Source of the DNA: JBBPYC01 sp038200275
GTDB taxonomy: Bacteria > Pseudomonadota > Gammaproteobacteria > Burkholderiales > Burkholderiaceae_C
Direction of reading: 5' to 3'
Length of the DNA stretch: 64,000 nucleotides
NCBI GenBank assembly: GCA_038200275.1
Contig: JBBPYC010000098.1
Span: 62,001-126,000, forward strand
A program made the translations under genes and the position numbers. The notes below the pieces were generated by a model. That model had not been told where the DNA came from, did no database searches, and saw only the letters and a program-made list of their open reading frames with translations. Positions 44,692 to 53,875 of the stretch are shown here, one piece after another (positions within the stretch are counted from its first letter, which is position 1; each line of letters opens with the position of its first letter).

Positions 44692-46680
44692 TCAGTACGC
44701 CTGCCCCAACTGCTCCAGGATTGCTGGATTCTCCAGCGTGGACGTGTCCTGCACCGCCGTCTCGCCTTTGGCCAGCCCGCGCAGCAGTCGCCGCATGATC
44801 TTGCCGGAGCGCGTCTTCGGCAGGTTCTCCCCAAAGCGAATTTCCTTCGGCTTGGCGATCGGGCCGATCTCCTTGGCGACCCAATCGCGCAGTTCCTTGG
44901 CGATTTTCTTCGCCTCGTCACCGGTCGGCACCGGGCGCTTCAGCACGACGAACGCACAGATCGCCTCGCCGGTCATCGCATCCGGCCGACCCACCACGGC
45001 GGCTTCGGCAACCAGATCGGTCTTGGACACCAACGCAGACTCGATCTCCATCGTGCCCATCCGGTGGCCCGACACGTTCAACACATCGTCGATGCGGCCG
45101 GTAATGCGGAAGTAACCGCGGTCCTCGCTGCGCACCGCACCGTCGCCGGCCAAATAAATCTTGCCCCCCATCTCGGCCGGAAAATAAGCCGACTTGAAGC
45201 GTTCCGGATCGTTCCAGATGGTGCGGATCATCGAAGGCCACGGGCGCTTCACGACCAACATCCCGCCCGCGCCGTTCGGCAGGTCCGTGCCGGTCTCGTC
45301 CACGATCGCAACCGCAATGCCTGGCAGCGGCAAGGTGCAACTGCCCGGAACGAGCGGCGTTGCACCCGGCAGCGGCGTGATCAGGTGGCCGCCGTTCTCG
45401 GTCTGCCAGAACGTATCGATCACGGGGCAGCGCTCGCCGCCGACATTTTTGTAGTACCACATCCAGGCTTCCGGATTGATCGGCTCCCCCACCGAACCCA
45501 GGATGCGCAAAGACGACAAGTCCGAGCTTTTGGGATGCACCTTCTCGTCGGCTTCCGACGCTTTGATCAGCGAGCGGATCGCGGTCGGCGCGGTGTAGAA
45601 GATGCTGACCTTGTGCCGCTCGATCATCTGCCAGAAACGCCCCGCGTTGGGATAGGTCGGCACGCCTTCGAACACCACCTGCGTTGCACCGGCGGCCAGC
45701 GGCCCGTACGCGATGTAAGTGTGGCCCGTGATCCAGCCAATGTCGGCGGTGCACCAGAACACGTCGTCGGGTCGCAGGTCGAACGTCCAATCCATTGTGA
45801 GCTTGGCCCACAGGAGGTAGCCGCCGGTGCTGTGCTGCACACCTTTCGGCTTGCCGGTGGAGCCCGATGTGTAGAGGATGAACAGCGGGTGTTCGGCGCC
45901 GACCGCCACCGGCGCGCATTCGCTGCTCTGGTCTTTCAGCGCTTGATCGAACGTGAGGTCGCGACCGTCCTGCATGGCGCACTCAGACTTCGTGCGTTGG
46001 TAGACGAACACGGTCTTGATCGAATCGCAGCCGCCCATCGCGAGGCCTTCATCGACGATCGCTTTGAGAGGCAGTTCCTTGCCGCCGCGCATCTGGAAGT
46101 TCGCGGTGACGACCGCAACCGCGCCCGCGTCGATGATGCGTTCGTTCAGTGCCTTCGCAGAGAAACCGCCGAACACCACGCTGTGCGTCGCACCGATCCG
46201 CGCGCAGGCCTGCATCGCCACGACGCCCTCGACCGTCATCGGCATGTAGATCAGCACGCGGTCGCCTTTCTGGACGCCCCGGGCCTTCAGCGCGTTCGCA
46301 AACTGCGCGACGCGGCCCAGCAATTCGCGGTAGCTGACCTTGGTCACGGCACCGTCGTCGGCTTCAAAGACGATCGCGGTCTTCTGCTCGACCGGCGTGC
46401 CCATGTGCTTGTCCAGGCAATTCGCACTCGCGTTCAGTTCGCCGTCGTCGAACCATTGATAGAACGGTGGGTTCGATTCGTCCAGGGTGCGCGTGAACGG
46501 CTTGGTCCAGACGACGTTTTCGCGCGCCAGGCGACTCCAAAACGCGTCTGGATCCTTCTCGGCTTCCGCGCACAGCGCTTGGTAGGCGTCCATACCCGAG
46601 ATGCGGGCGCCTTTCATGTGCTGCTCGGTCGGCGGGAACACGCGGTTTTCGACCAGCATGGATTCGATGGAACTGCTCAT
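44692..46680 (-). CDS. acsA: Acetyl-CoA synthetase
   Basis: This 662-residue AMP-forming ligase converts acetate to acetyl-CoA. Motifs are YTSGSTGKPKGVQHSTGGYL (P-loop), WCTADIGWITGHTY, DTFWQTENGGHL and the acetylation-regulated catalytic lysine in PKTRSGKIMRR. Length and N-terminus (RVFPPTEQHMKGARISGMDAY) fit Acs. The last codons abut repeat copy 3. Confidence 0.96.
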   Translation of the reverse strand: MSSSIESMLVENRVFPPTEQHMKGARISGMDAYQALCAEAEKDPDAFWSRLARENVVWTKPFTRTLDESNPPFYQWFDDGELNASANCLDKHMGTPVEQKTAIVFEADDGAVTKVSYRELLGRVAQFANALKARGVQKGDRVLIYMPMTVEGVVAMQACARIGATHSVVFGGFSAKALNERIIDAGAVAVVTANFQMRGGKELPLKAIVDEGLAMGGCDSIKTVFVYQRTKSECAMQDGRDLTFDQALKDQSSECAPVAVGAEHPLFILYTSGSTGKPKGVQHSTGGYLLWAKLTMDWTFDLRPDDVFWCTADIGWITGHTYIAYGPLAAGATQVVFEGVPTYPNAGRFWQMIERHKVSIFYTAPTAIRSLIKASEADEKVHPKSSDLSSLRILGSVGEPINPEAWMWYYKNVGGERCPVIDTFWQTENGGHLITPLPGATPLVPGSCTLPLPGIAVAIVDETGTDLPNGAGGMLVVKRPWPSMIRTIWNDPERFKSAYFPAEMGGKIYLAGDGAVRSEDRGYFRITGRIDDVLNVSGHRMGTMEIESALVSKTDLVAEAAVVGRPDAMTGEAICAFVVLKRPVPTGDEAKKIAKELRDWVAKEIGPIAKPKEIRFGENLPKTRSGKIMRRLLRGLAKGETAVQDTSTLENPAILEQLGQAY

Positions 46681-46957
46681 GTTCGGAGTCTCCCTTTGTT
46701 GACTTTTTCAGGCGGGAACTGCAGCAGGGGCAACCCCGACCCGTCAGATGCGACACGAACCCAAATGTAGCCGCAGCGTCGGGACGCGCACAGAGGGAAA
46801 AACGCCATGCTCGCCGCCGCCCCAGTCAGATCACGCACGCGCTAACGGCCGCGCAAGGAAGTGCGAGTCTGCAAGCCTTATGCCGGGTACTGGCAACCGC
46901 ATAAAACTCAGGGGCTCGCCGCTCTCTCGTCGGTGGTTGCAGGTCGGCTTCGGCCCG

Positions 46958-48664
46958 TCAAGCTGAGGCGGCTCGCGCCGGCTGCTCTGCTTCCTGCAAC
47001 GCGCGCCACATCACCTTGCCACTGCCGCTTTTCGGCAGCGCATCGACGAGCTGCACGATACGCGGCACCTTATAAACCGCCATGTGCTCGCGGCACCAGT
47101 CGATGATGTCCTGCTCGCTGACCCGGCCTTTGGCATCGCCGCGCAGCACCACCACGGCTTTCACCGATTCGCCGCGGTAGTCGTCCTTGGTCGAAATGAT
47201 GCAGGCCTCAGCAATCGCGGGATTGCGAAACATCAACGCTTCGACTTCGGCTGGCCAGACCTTGAAGCCGCTCGCGTTGATCATGCGTTTCAGCCGGTCG
47301 GTCATGAAGAAATAACCGTCCTCGTCGACCCGGCCCAGGTCGCCGGTGCGCAAGAACGGCTTGCCGTCCAGTTCGATGAATGCGTCGCGCGTTGCATCGG
47401 GCTGCTTCCAGTAGCCGCGAAACACTTCCGGGCCGTTCGTGACGATTTCACCCGATTCGCCCGCGGGCAACTCTTGCAACGTCTCCGGGTCGATCACACG
47501 CGCATCGGTGCTCATGTACGGAATGCCGAGGCACTGCTGCTTTGGATGATCGGGCGGGTTGCTGTGCGACGGCGCTGCCGTTTCGGTCATGCCGTAACCC
47601 TCCACATAGCGTAGCCCGTACAGATCAAGCAGCCGCTGCGCGACCGCCTGCGGCATGGCAGCCCCGCCACCACCAATGTAGACCAGACTCGTCAGGTCGT
47701 ACTTGTCGAAGTTCGGGCTCGCCAGCAAATCCATCACCATGGTCGGGATGTTGGTCCAGTGCGTGACGGACCATTTGGAGATCGCGCGGCCCGCAAACTC
47801 ACGCTCCCAGCGCGGCATGATGATCAGCGTGGCGCCGATGTAGATGCTGGTGTGCATCAAGCTCACCATCCCGGTGATGTGAAACATGGGCACCACGGCG
47901 AGCGTCACGTTCTCGGGCGTGCCGTTGCCCCAATAGGCACTGGCCACCGCGTTGTGGTTGATGCTGGCGTGCACATGCATGCAGCCTTTGGGCAGCCCCG
48001 TGGTGCCGCTGGTGTAGGGCAGGATCGCCAGGTCTTCCGGGCCGACGCTGGGCGCGGGCGGCGCGTCGTTCGTGTTGAGTGCATCGATCCAGTGCATCGC
48101 CTTGCCGCCGTCGAGCGTCGGCAGGTCGTGCCGGGTCAGCAACCAATCGCGCCAGACGGCAGGTGGTGCGTCTTCGTTGGTGACGTCGGCATCGAACGCA
48201 TCGGTGAAATGCGTGACGATCATGTGGTCCAGCCGCACCGCCGGCTCGAGCTGGTTGTTGGCCTTGGTCAGTTCTTCGGCGAGGTCGGCGGTGGTGATCG
48301 CGACCTTCGCATCCGGGTCGGTGATGTAGTGCTTGAGCTCCTCGGCCTTATTCATCGGGTTGACCGGCACCACCACCGCGTTCGCACGCAGGATCGCAAA
48401 GTGCGCGATCACAAGCTGCGGGCAGTTCTGCATGCTCAGCAGCACACGGTCGCCCTTGTCCACCCCGAGCGCGTGCAACCGCGCGGCCAGCCGCTCGACC
48501 TGGTGCATCAGTTGCGAATAGGTCGTCACGGTGCCGAAGAACACCAGCGCCTCCTTTTCCGGATAGCGGCGCGCGTTGACCGCCAGGTTGTCCCACAACG
48601 GTGTGACCGGTGGGCGAATCGCAAAAGGCAATCGGGCCGGCCAGAACTTGTAATGCGCGCGCAT
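46958..48664 (-). CDS. Long/medium-chain fatty acid-CoA ligase (AMP-forming)
   Basis: This 568-residue acyl-CoA synthetase has ALVFFGTVTTYSQLMHQVERLA, the P-loop LPYTSGTTGLPKGCMH, YVEGYGMTETAAPSHSNP, FLRTGDLGRVDEDGYFF and the C-terminal PKSGSGKVMWR catalytic lysine. It resembles FadD-like ligases used for fatty or aromatic acids. ATG at 48664 is preceded by a good GGAGACAAG ribosome-binding site. The substrate chain length is uncertain. Confidence 0.85.
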   Translation of the reverse strand: MRAHYKFWPARLPFAIRPPVTPLWDNLAVNARRYPEKEALVFFGTVTTYSQLMHQVERLAARLHALGVDKGDRVLLSMQNCPQLVIAHFAILRANAVVVPVNPMNKAEELKHYITDPDAKVAITTADLAEELTKANNQLEPAVRLDHMIVTHFTDAFDADVTNEDAPPAVWRDWLLTRHDLPTLDGGKAMHWIDALNTNDAPPAPSVGPEDLAILPYTSGTTGLPKGCMHVHASINHNAVASAYWGNGTPENVTLAVVPMFHITGMVSLMHTSIYIGATLIIMPRWEREFAGRAISKWSVTHWTNIPTMVMDLLASPNFDKYDLTSLVYIGGGGAAMPQAVAQRLLDLYGLRYVEGYGMTETAAPSHSNPPDHPKQQCLGIPYMSTDARVIDPETLQELPAGESGEIVTNGPEVFRGYWKQPDATRDAFIELDGKPFLRTGDLGRVDEDGYFFMTDRLKRMINASGFKVWPAEVEALMFRNPAIAEACIISTKDDYRGESVKAVVVLRGDAKGRVSEQDIIDWCREHMAVYKVPRIVQLVDALPKSGSGKVMWRALQEAEQPARAASA

Positions 48665-48762
48665 GAAAACTTGTCTCCTTCGATGGGTCTGGGTTTGCCA
48701 ACAGCTTATCCGACCACGCCAAGTAAACCCGAGTCGCCAGCGCACGTGACTCCGCGGTTGCG

Positions 48763-51700
48763 CTAGCCGACCCAGTGCCGCGCGTTGCGCCACATACGCA
48801 TCCAGGGGCTGGCCTGCGCGATCGGTCCATTCGTCCAGCTCATCTGCACATTGCGAAACACGCGCTCCGGGTGCGGCATCAGCGCAGTGAAGCGGCCATC
48901 TGCCGTGGTCACGCCGGTCAAGCCGCTGGGGCTGCCGTTCGGGTTGAATGGATAGCGGGTGGTCGGCACGCCGTCGTTGTCCGTGAAGTGCATGGCAGCC
49001 ACCACGCGTTGCTCATCGCCCCGCCCCGCAAAGTTTGCAAATCCTTCGCCGTGCGATACCGCAATCGGCAACCGGCTGCCGGCCATGTCGGCAAAAAACA
49101 GGCTCGGCGAATCCAGCACTTCGACCATCGACAAGCGGGCTTCGAAGCGCTCACTGACGTTGGTGGTGAAGCGCGGCCAAGCCTGCGCACCCGGGATGAT
49201 GTCGGCGAGTTCGGCCAGCATCTGGCAGCCGTTGCACACCCCCAGCGCGAACGTGTCCGGGCGATTGAAGAAGGATTGAAATGCATCGGCAAGTTGCGGA
49301 TTGAACAGGATGCTGCGCGCCCAACCCACACCAGCGCCCAGTGTGTCGCCATAGCTGAAGCCGCCGCAGGCAACCACGCCTGCGAAGTCGGCAAGGGTTG
49401 CCCTGCCCCTCTGCAGATCGGTCATGTGCACATCGAACGCCTCGAAGCCGGCCGCATCAAACGCATAGGCCATCTCGACGTGCGAGTTGACGCCCTGCTC
49501 GCGCAGCACCGCGACCTTGGGGCGGGTGAGATTGAGGAAAGGCGCTGCCACGTCATCGGTCGGGTTGAAGCTCAGTGACACGTGCAGCCCCGGGTTGGAC
49601 GCGTCACCGGTTGCGGCATGTTCGGCGTCGGCGCAGGCCGGGTTGTCGCGCTGTTGGCAGATCTTCCAGCTCACGCTGTCCCACACTTGATGCAGATCAA
49701 CCAGCGGCGCGCCGTAGACCCGCTTGGCATCGCGCCAGACCTGGATTTCGCCCTTGCCGGCGGCCATCGTCGAGCCTTGCGGCCGTGTCTTGCCCACGTA
49801 ATGGCTGTGGCGGGAAAGGCCGTGCGTGCGCAGCGTCTGCATGACACCGTCGCGCTCCGCTGTGCGCACCTGCAACAGCACGCCGAGCTCTTCACTGAAC
49901 AACGCTTTCAGCGTCAGTTCTTCGCGCCGTACGCTGACTTGCGCTGCCCAGTTCTTGCTGTCGCCCCAGTCTGCGCGGCTGTCACTGATGCCGTCGCCTT
50001 CTGTCACGAGCAGGTCCACATTGAGTGCCACGCCGACATGGCCTGCGAACGCCATCTCGCACGCACACGCGAACAAGCCGCCGTCGCTGCGGTCGTGATA
50101 GCTCAGAATTTTCCGCTGCGCGCGCAATTCGTTCACTGCAGCAACCAGCGCGACCAAGTCCTGTGGGTGGTCCAGATCGGGCGCATCCGCACCCATCTGG
50201 TTCAGCGTCTGCGCCAGGATGCTGCCGCCCATGCGGTTGCGGCCCCGGCCGAGGTCGATCAGGATCAGTGTGCTGTCGGGCTCGTCGGCATCGAGCTGCG
50301 GCGTCAGCGTGCCGCGCACGTCTGCAAGCGTCGCAAACGCGCTCACGATCAGGCTGACCGGTGACGTCACTTTCCTCTGCGCACCGTCCGGCGGCTGCCA
50401 CTGTGTGCGCATCGACAGCGAATCCTTGCCGACTGGAATCGAGATGCCCAGCGCCGGGCACAACGCCATGCCGACCGCGCGCACCGTCTCATACAACGCT
50501 GCGTCCTCGCCCGGCTCACCGCAAGCGGCCATCCAGTTGGCGGACAGCTTGACTTTGCCCAGTTCAATCGGCGCCGCCAGCAAATTGGTGATGGCTTCAC
50601 CAACCGCCATGCGGCCCGATGCGGCCGCGTCGAGCACCGCCAGCGGCGTGCGCTCGCCCATCGCCATCGCTTCGCCGGCGAAGCCCACGTAGTCGGCCAA
50701 CGTGACGGCGCAATCGGCTACAGGCACCTGCCAAGGCCCGACCATCTGGTCGCGGTGACTCAAGCCGCCCACCGTGCGGTCGCCGATCGTGATCAGAAAG
50801 CGTTTCGATGCAACGGTCGGGTGTGCGAGCACGGCGATGGCGGCTTGCTCCAACGTGATGTCGGACAAGTCAAGAGGCGGGAAGTGCCGCACCACGGTCT
50901 GCACGTCGCGCTCCATCTTCGGTGGCTTGCCGAGCAGCACTTCCATCGGCATGTCAACGGGTGTGGTGCCTGCCGCCGACGCGCCTGCCGTCACCACGAG
51001 TTGTCGTGCTTCGGTGGCGGTGCCGACCACCGCAAACGGGCAGCGCTCGCGCGCACACAACGCCTGGAAAGCGTCGAGCGACTCGGGCGCAATCGCAAGG
51101 ACATAGCGCTCCTGGCTCTCGTTGCACCAGATTTCCTTCGGGGCCAGCCCGGTTTCCTCGAGCGGCACGGCGGACAAGTCGAACCGCGCTCCACGGCCCG
51201 CGTCGTTGGTCAGCTCGGGGAACGCGTTCGACAAACCGCCCGCACCGACGTCGTGAATCGCAAGGATCGGGTTGGCTTCGCCGAGCGCCCGACAACGGTC
51301 GATCACCTCTTGCGCCCGGCGCTCGATCTCTGGATTGCCGCGCTGCACCGAATCGAAGTCGAGCTCGGCCGCGTTCGCGCCACTGGCCATCGAACTCGCT
51401 GCGCTGCCGCCCATGCCGATGCGCATGCCAGGGCCGCCGAGCTGGATCAGCAAGCTGCCGGCGGGAAATGCAATCTTGTCGGTCATCCGCGCATCGATCA
51501 CGCCAAGGCCGCCCGCGATCATGATCGGCTTGTGATAGCCGCGCTGAACCGAGTCAACGTCGGAGACCGCCGCCTGCTCGAACTCGCGAAAGTAGCCGCA
51601 CAGGTTGGGCCGGCCAAACTCGTTGTTGAACGCGGCCGCGCCGAGCGGCCCCTCGGTCATGATTTGCAGCGCAGAGGCGATGTGCGCGGGCCGGCCGAAC

Positions 51701-52803
51701 GCGCTGCCCCACAGTTTGGACACGGTGAAACCCGAGAGGCCCGCCTTGGGCTTCGAGCCGCGGCCGGTGGCGCCTTCGTCCCGGATTTCGCCGCCCGCAC
51801 CGGTCGCCGCACCGGCAAATGGCGAGATCGCTGTGGGGTGGTTGTGCGTCTCGACCTTCATCAGCACATGGCTGATTTCACTATTCTTTTGATAGCTAAA
51901 GGATAAGCCTTCACTAGCGCCATCGGGCGTTTTGGCTGCAAAACGCTCAACCACTTGGCCCTGCATCACCGAAGCGTTGTCCGAATACGCGATGACCGTG
52001 TGTTGCGGGCTCACATTGTGCGTGTACCGGATCATCGAAAACAGGCTGCGCGGCTGCAGTTCGCCGTCGATCACAAACGATGCGTTGAAGATCTTGTGGC
52101 GGCAATGTTCGCTGTTGGCCTGCGCGAACATCATCAGTTCGACGTCGGTCGGATTGCGGCCCAACTCGCGAAACGCGTCGACCAGATAGTTGATCTCGTC
52201 GTCGGCCAGTGCCAAGCCGAAGCGCTGGTTCGCTGCCACCAACGCCTGCTGGCCGTCGGCAAGCACATCCACCGTCTCCATGGGCGCGGCAGCCAGCGCA
52301 TCGAACAGCGCGAATGCATGCTGACGCTGCCACAGCACGGTCTCGGTCATGCGGTCGTGCAGCAGCGCCGCGACTGCTTCCTTCTGCGCTTGGGACACCA
52401 CCGCCTTGCCGATCAGTGGCTGCTTGACGGCCACGCGGTACTCAGTGACGCGCTCGATCCGGCGCACACCGAGGCCGCAGTTGTGCGCAATGTCGGTCGC
52501 CTTCGATGCCCACGGCGACACGGTGCCCAGCCGCGGCGTGACGACGATCAACGCACCCTCGGCCGACCCCGCATACGGTTCGCCGTAGTCGAGCAGTGCG
52601 GTCAGTCGCTGCTGCTCGCCCGCATCGATCGGCGCGTCGGCAAGCACCAGATGCACGTACCGGGCTGAGACCCCGTCGATGCGCTCGTGCACGCGTTTCA
52701 GTGCGGGAAGCAACTGCTGCGCACGAAACTCCGACAGCGCGTTGCCGCCTTCGATTGCGGTCAGGTGGCGGGAAGAATTCGGGTCTTGAGGGTGCAGGGT
52801 CAA
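48763..52803 (-). CDS. purL: Phosphoribosylformylglycinamidine synthase (large PurL)
   Basis: This single-chain FGAM synthase of about 1346 residues acts in purine synthesis. The N-terminal part has LTAIEGGNALSEFRAQQLL, the FGAR/ATP domains have KVETHNHPTAISPFAGAATG, AAFNNEFGRPNLCGYFR and IHDVGAGGLSNAFPE, and the C-terminal glutaminase has LGVCNGCQM (Cys nucleophile) and MPHPERVFRN. TTG at 52803 is the best start because no ATG lies near LTLHPQDPNSSRHLTAIEGG. Just before VLMKVETHNHP an unusual segment, GASEGLSFSYQKNSEIS, is encoded by repeat copy 4. Confidence 0.93.
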   Translation of the reverse strand: MTLHPQDPNSSRHLTAIEGGNALSEFRAQQLLPALKRVHERIDGVSARYVHLVLADAPIDAGEQQRLTALLDYGEPYAGSAEGALIVVTPRLGTVSPWASKATDIAHNCGLGVRRIERVTEYRVAVKQPLIGKAVVSQAQKEAVAALLHDRMTETVLWQRQHAFALFDALAAAPMETVDVLADGQQALVAANQRFGLALADDEINYLVDAFRELGRNPTDVELMMFAQANSEHCRHKIFNASFVIDGELQPRSLFSMIRYTHNVSPQHTVIAYSDNASVMQGQVVERFAAKTPDGASEGLSFSYQKNSEISHVLMKVETHNHPTAISPFAGAATGAGGEIRDEGATGRGSKPKAGLSGFTVSKLWGSAFGRPAHIASALQIMTEGPLGAAAFNNEFGRPNLCGYFREFEQAAVSDVDSVQRGYHKPIMIAGGLGVIDARMTDKIAFPAGSLLIQLGGPGMRIGMGGSAASSMASGANAAELDFDSVQRGNPEIERRAQEVIDRCRALGEANPILAIHDVGAGGLSNAFPELTNDAGRGARFDLSAVPLEETGLAPKEIWCNESQERYVLAIAPESLDAFQALCARERCPFAVVGTATEARQLVVTAGASAAGTTPVDMPMEVLLGKPPKMERDVQTVVRHFPPLDLSDITLEQAAIAVLAHPTVASKRFLITIGDRTVGGLSHRDQMVGPWQVPVADCAVTLADYVGFAGEAMAMGERTPLAVLDAAASGRMAVGEAITNLLAAPIELGKVKLSANWMAACGEPGEDAALYETVRAVGMALCPALGISIPVGKDSLSMRTQWQPPDGAQRKVTSPVSLIVSAFATLADVRGTLTPQLDADEPDSTLILIDLGRGRNRMGGSILAQTLNQMGADAPDLDHPQDLVALVAAVNELRAQRKILSYHDRSDGGLFACACEMAFAGHVGVALNVDLLVTEGDGISDSRADWGDSKNWAAQVSVRREELTLKALFSEELGVLLQVRTAERDGVMQTLRTHGLSRHSHYVGKTRPQGSTMAAGKGEIQVWRDAKRVYGAPLVDLHQVWDSVSWKICQQRDNPACADAEHAATGDASNPGLHVSLSFNPTDDVAAPFLNLTRPKVAVLREQGVNSHVEMAYAFDAAGFEAFDVHMTDLQRGRATLADFAGVVACGGFSYGDTLGAGVGWARSILFNPQLADAFQSFFNRPDTFALGVCNGCQMLAELADIIPGAQAWPRFTTNVSERFEARLSMVEVLDSPSLFFADMAGSRLPIAVSHGEGFANFAGRGDEQRVVAAMHFTDNDGVPTTRYPFNPNGSPSGLTGVTTADGRFTALMPHPERVFRNVQMSWTNGPIAQASPWMRMWRNARHWVG
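51880..51935. repeat. Short palindromic repeat, copy 4, in frame inside purL
   Basis: The core ACTATTCTTTTGATAGCT (51880-51897) fits the shared consensus with one mismatch, and a tail continues to about 51935. It is read in frame as ASEGLSFSYQKNS in PurL, where E. coli PurL has only a few residues before HILMKVETHNHP. The insertion preserves the reading frame and adds about 10-15 residues (near residues 292-308). Confidence 0.75.
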
Positions 52804-52998
52804 AGCCGAACAGGCTGCGGGAACCTGCCTGTGGTCAAAGCAATGGATTTTAATAAGCCAGCCGTGCCATGCGAGCCAGCAGGGACTCGAACGATCTACC
52901 ACCAGGGTGCTGCGCTCGCACGGAGGGCTTGCGACGAACGATGTTTTGCGGCAGGGAGCGCGCGCCATGTTCCGGCCCGCCTGAGATAATCAAGCCCT

Positions 52999-53868
52999 AT
53001 GGCCATTACCTACAAAAATGCCGAAGGCGTGCACGGCATGCGCGTTGCAGGACAGCTCGCTTCTGAAGTCCTCGACCACCTGACGCCGCACGTGAAGCCC
53101 GGTGTTACGACGAACGAACTCGACCGGCTCGCGCACGACTACATCACCCAGGTGCAGGGTGCGATTCCGGCGCCGCTGAACTACCAGCCGCCCGGCTACA
53201 TCCCCTATCCGAAATCGATCTGCACGTCGCTCAATCACGTGGTCTGCCACGGGATTCCGAACGACAAGCCGCTCAAAAAAGGGGATGCACTGAACATCGA
53301 CGTCACCGTCATCAAAGACGGCTGGCACGGCGACACGAGCCGGATGTTCATGATCGGCGAAGGCTCGATCGCGGCCAAGCGTCTCGCGGCGCTGACCTAC
53401 GACGCCATGTGGCACGGCATCGAGCAGGTGCGACCTGGTGCGCGGCTCGGGGACATCGGCGCTGCGATCCAGAAGTTCGCCGAAGGTCACGGCTGCTCGA
53501 TCGTGCGCGAATTTTGCGGCCACGGCATCGGCAACAAGTTCCACGAGGAACCGCAGGTGCTGCACTACGGCAAGCGCGGCACGTTGGACGAGATCGTGCC
53601 GGGCATGACCTTCACGATCGAGCCGATGATCAATCTGGGCAAACGCGATGTGCGTGAACTCGGCGACGGCTGGACCATTGTCACGCGCGACCATTCGCTG
53701 TCCGCGCAGTGGGAGCACACGGTGTTGGTCACAGAGACCGGCTACGAGGTGCTGACGGTATCCGCCGGCAGTCCCGCGGTGCCCGACTTCGTGCGGCAGC
53801 CGGCGGGTCAGGCCAGCGCCGCGGTGGCGGCGGTGGCCGCAGCGGTGACCGCTTCTGCGATAGGCTGA
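52999..53868 (+). CDS. map: Methionine aminopeptidase type I
   Basis: This 289-residue metalloprotease removes the initiator Met. Metal ligands and motifs are visible: HVVCHGIPNDKPLKKGDALNIDVTVIKDGWHGDTSRMF, FCGHGIGNKFHEEPQVLHYG, MTFTIEPMIN and QWEHTVLVTETG. After the catalytic domain there is an Ala/Val-rich tail (QASAAVAAVAAAVTASAIG) not typical of the enzyme. It precedes glnD by 7 bp, as in many proteobacteria. Confidence 0.96.
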   Translation: MAITYKNAEGVHGMRVAGQLASEVLDHLTPHVKPGVTTNELDRLAHDYITQVQGAIPAPLNYQPPGYIPYPKSICTSLNHVVCHGIPNDKPLKKGDALNIDVTVIKDGWHGDTSRMFMIGEGSIAAKRLAALTYDAMWHGIEQVRPGARLGDIGAAIQKFAEGHGCSIVREFCGHGIGNKFHEEPQVLHYGKRGTLDEIVPGMTFTIEPMINLGKRDVRELGDGWTIVTRDHSLSAQWEHTVLVTETGYEVLTVSAGSPAVPDFVRQPAGQASAAVAAVAAAVTASAIG

Positions 53869-53875
53869 GCCGATC

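Noticed and set aside
44581..46770. 729-codon plus-strand open frame opposite acsA
   Set aside because: It is an antisense shadow of acetyl-CoA synthetase with low-complexity His/Arg/Asp composition.
53820..53868. Ala-rich tail of Map as a frameshift product
   Set aside because: The frame is open, the catalytic domain is complete and the tail ends 7 bp before glnD; it is more likely a lineage-specific extension.
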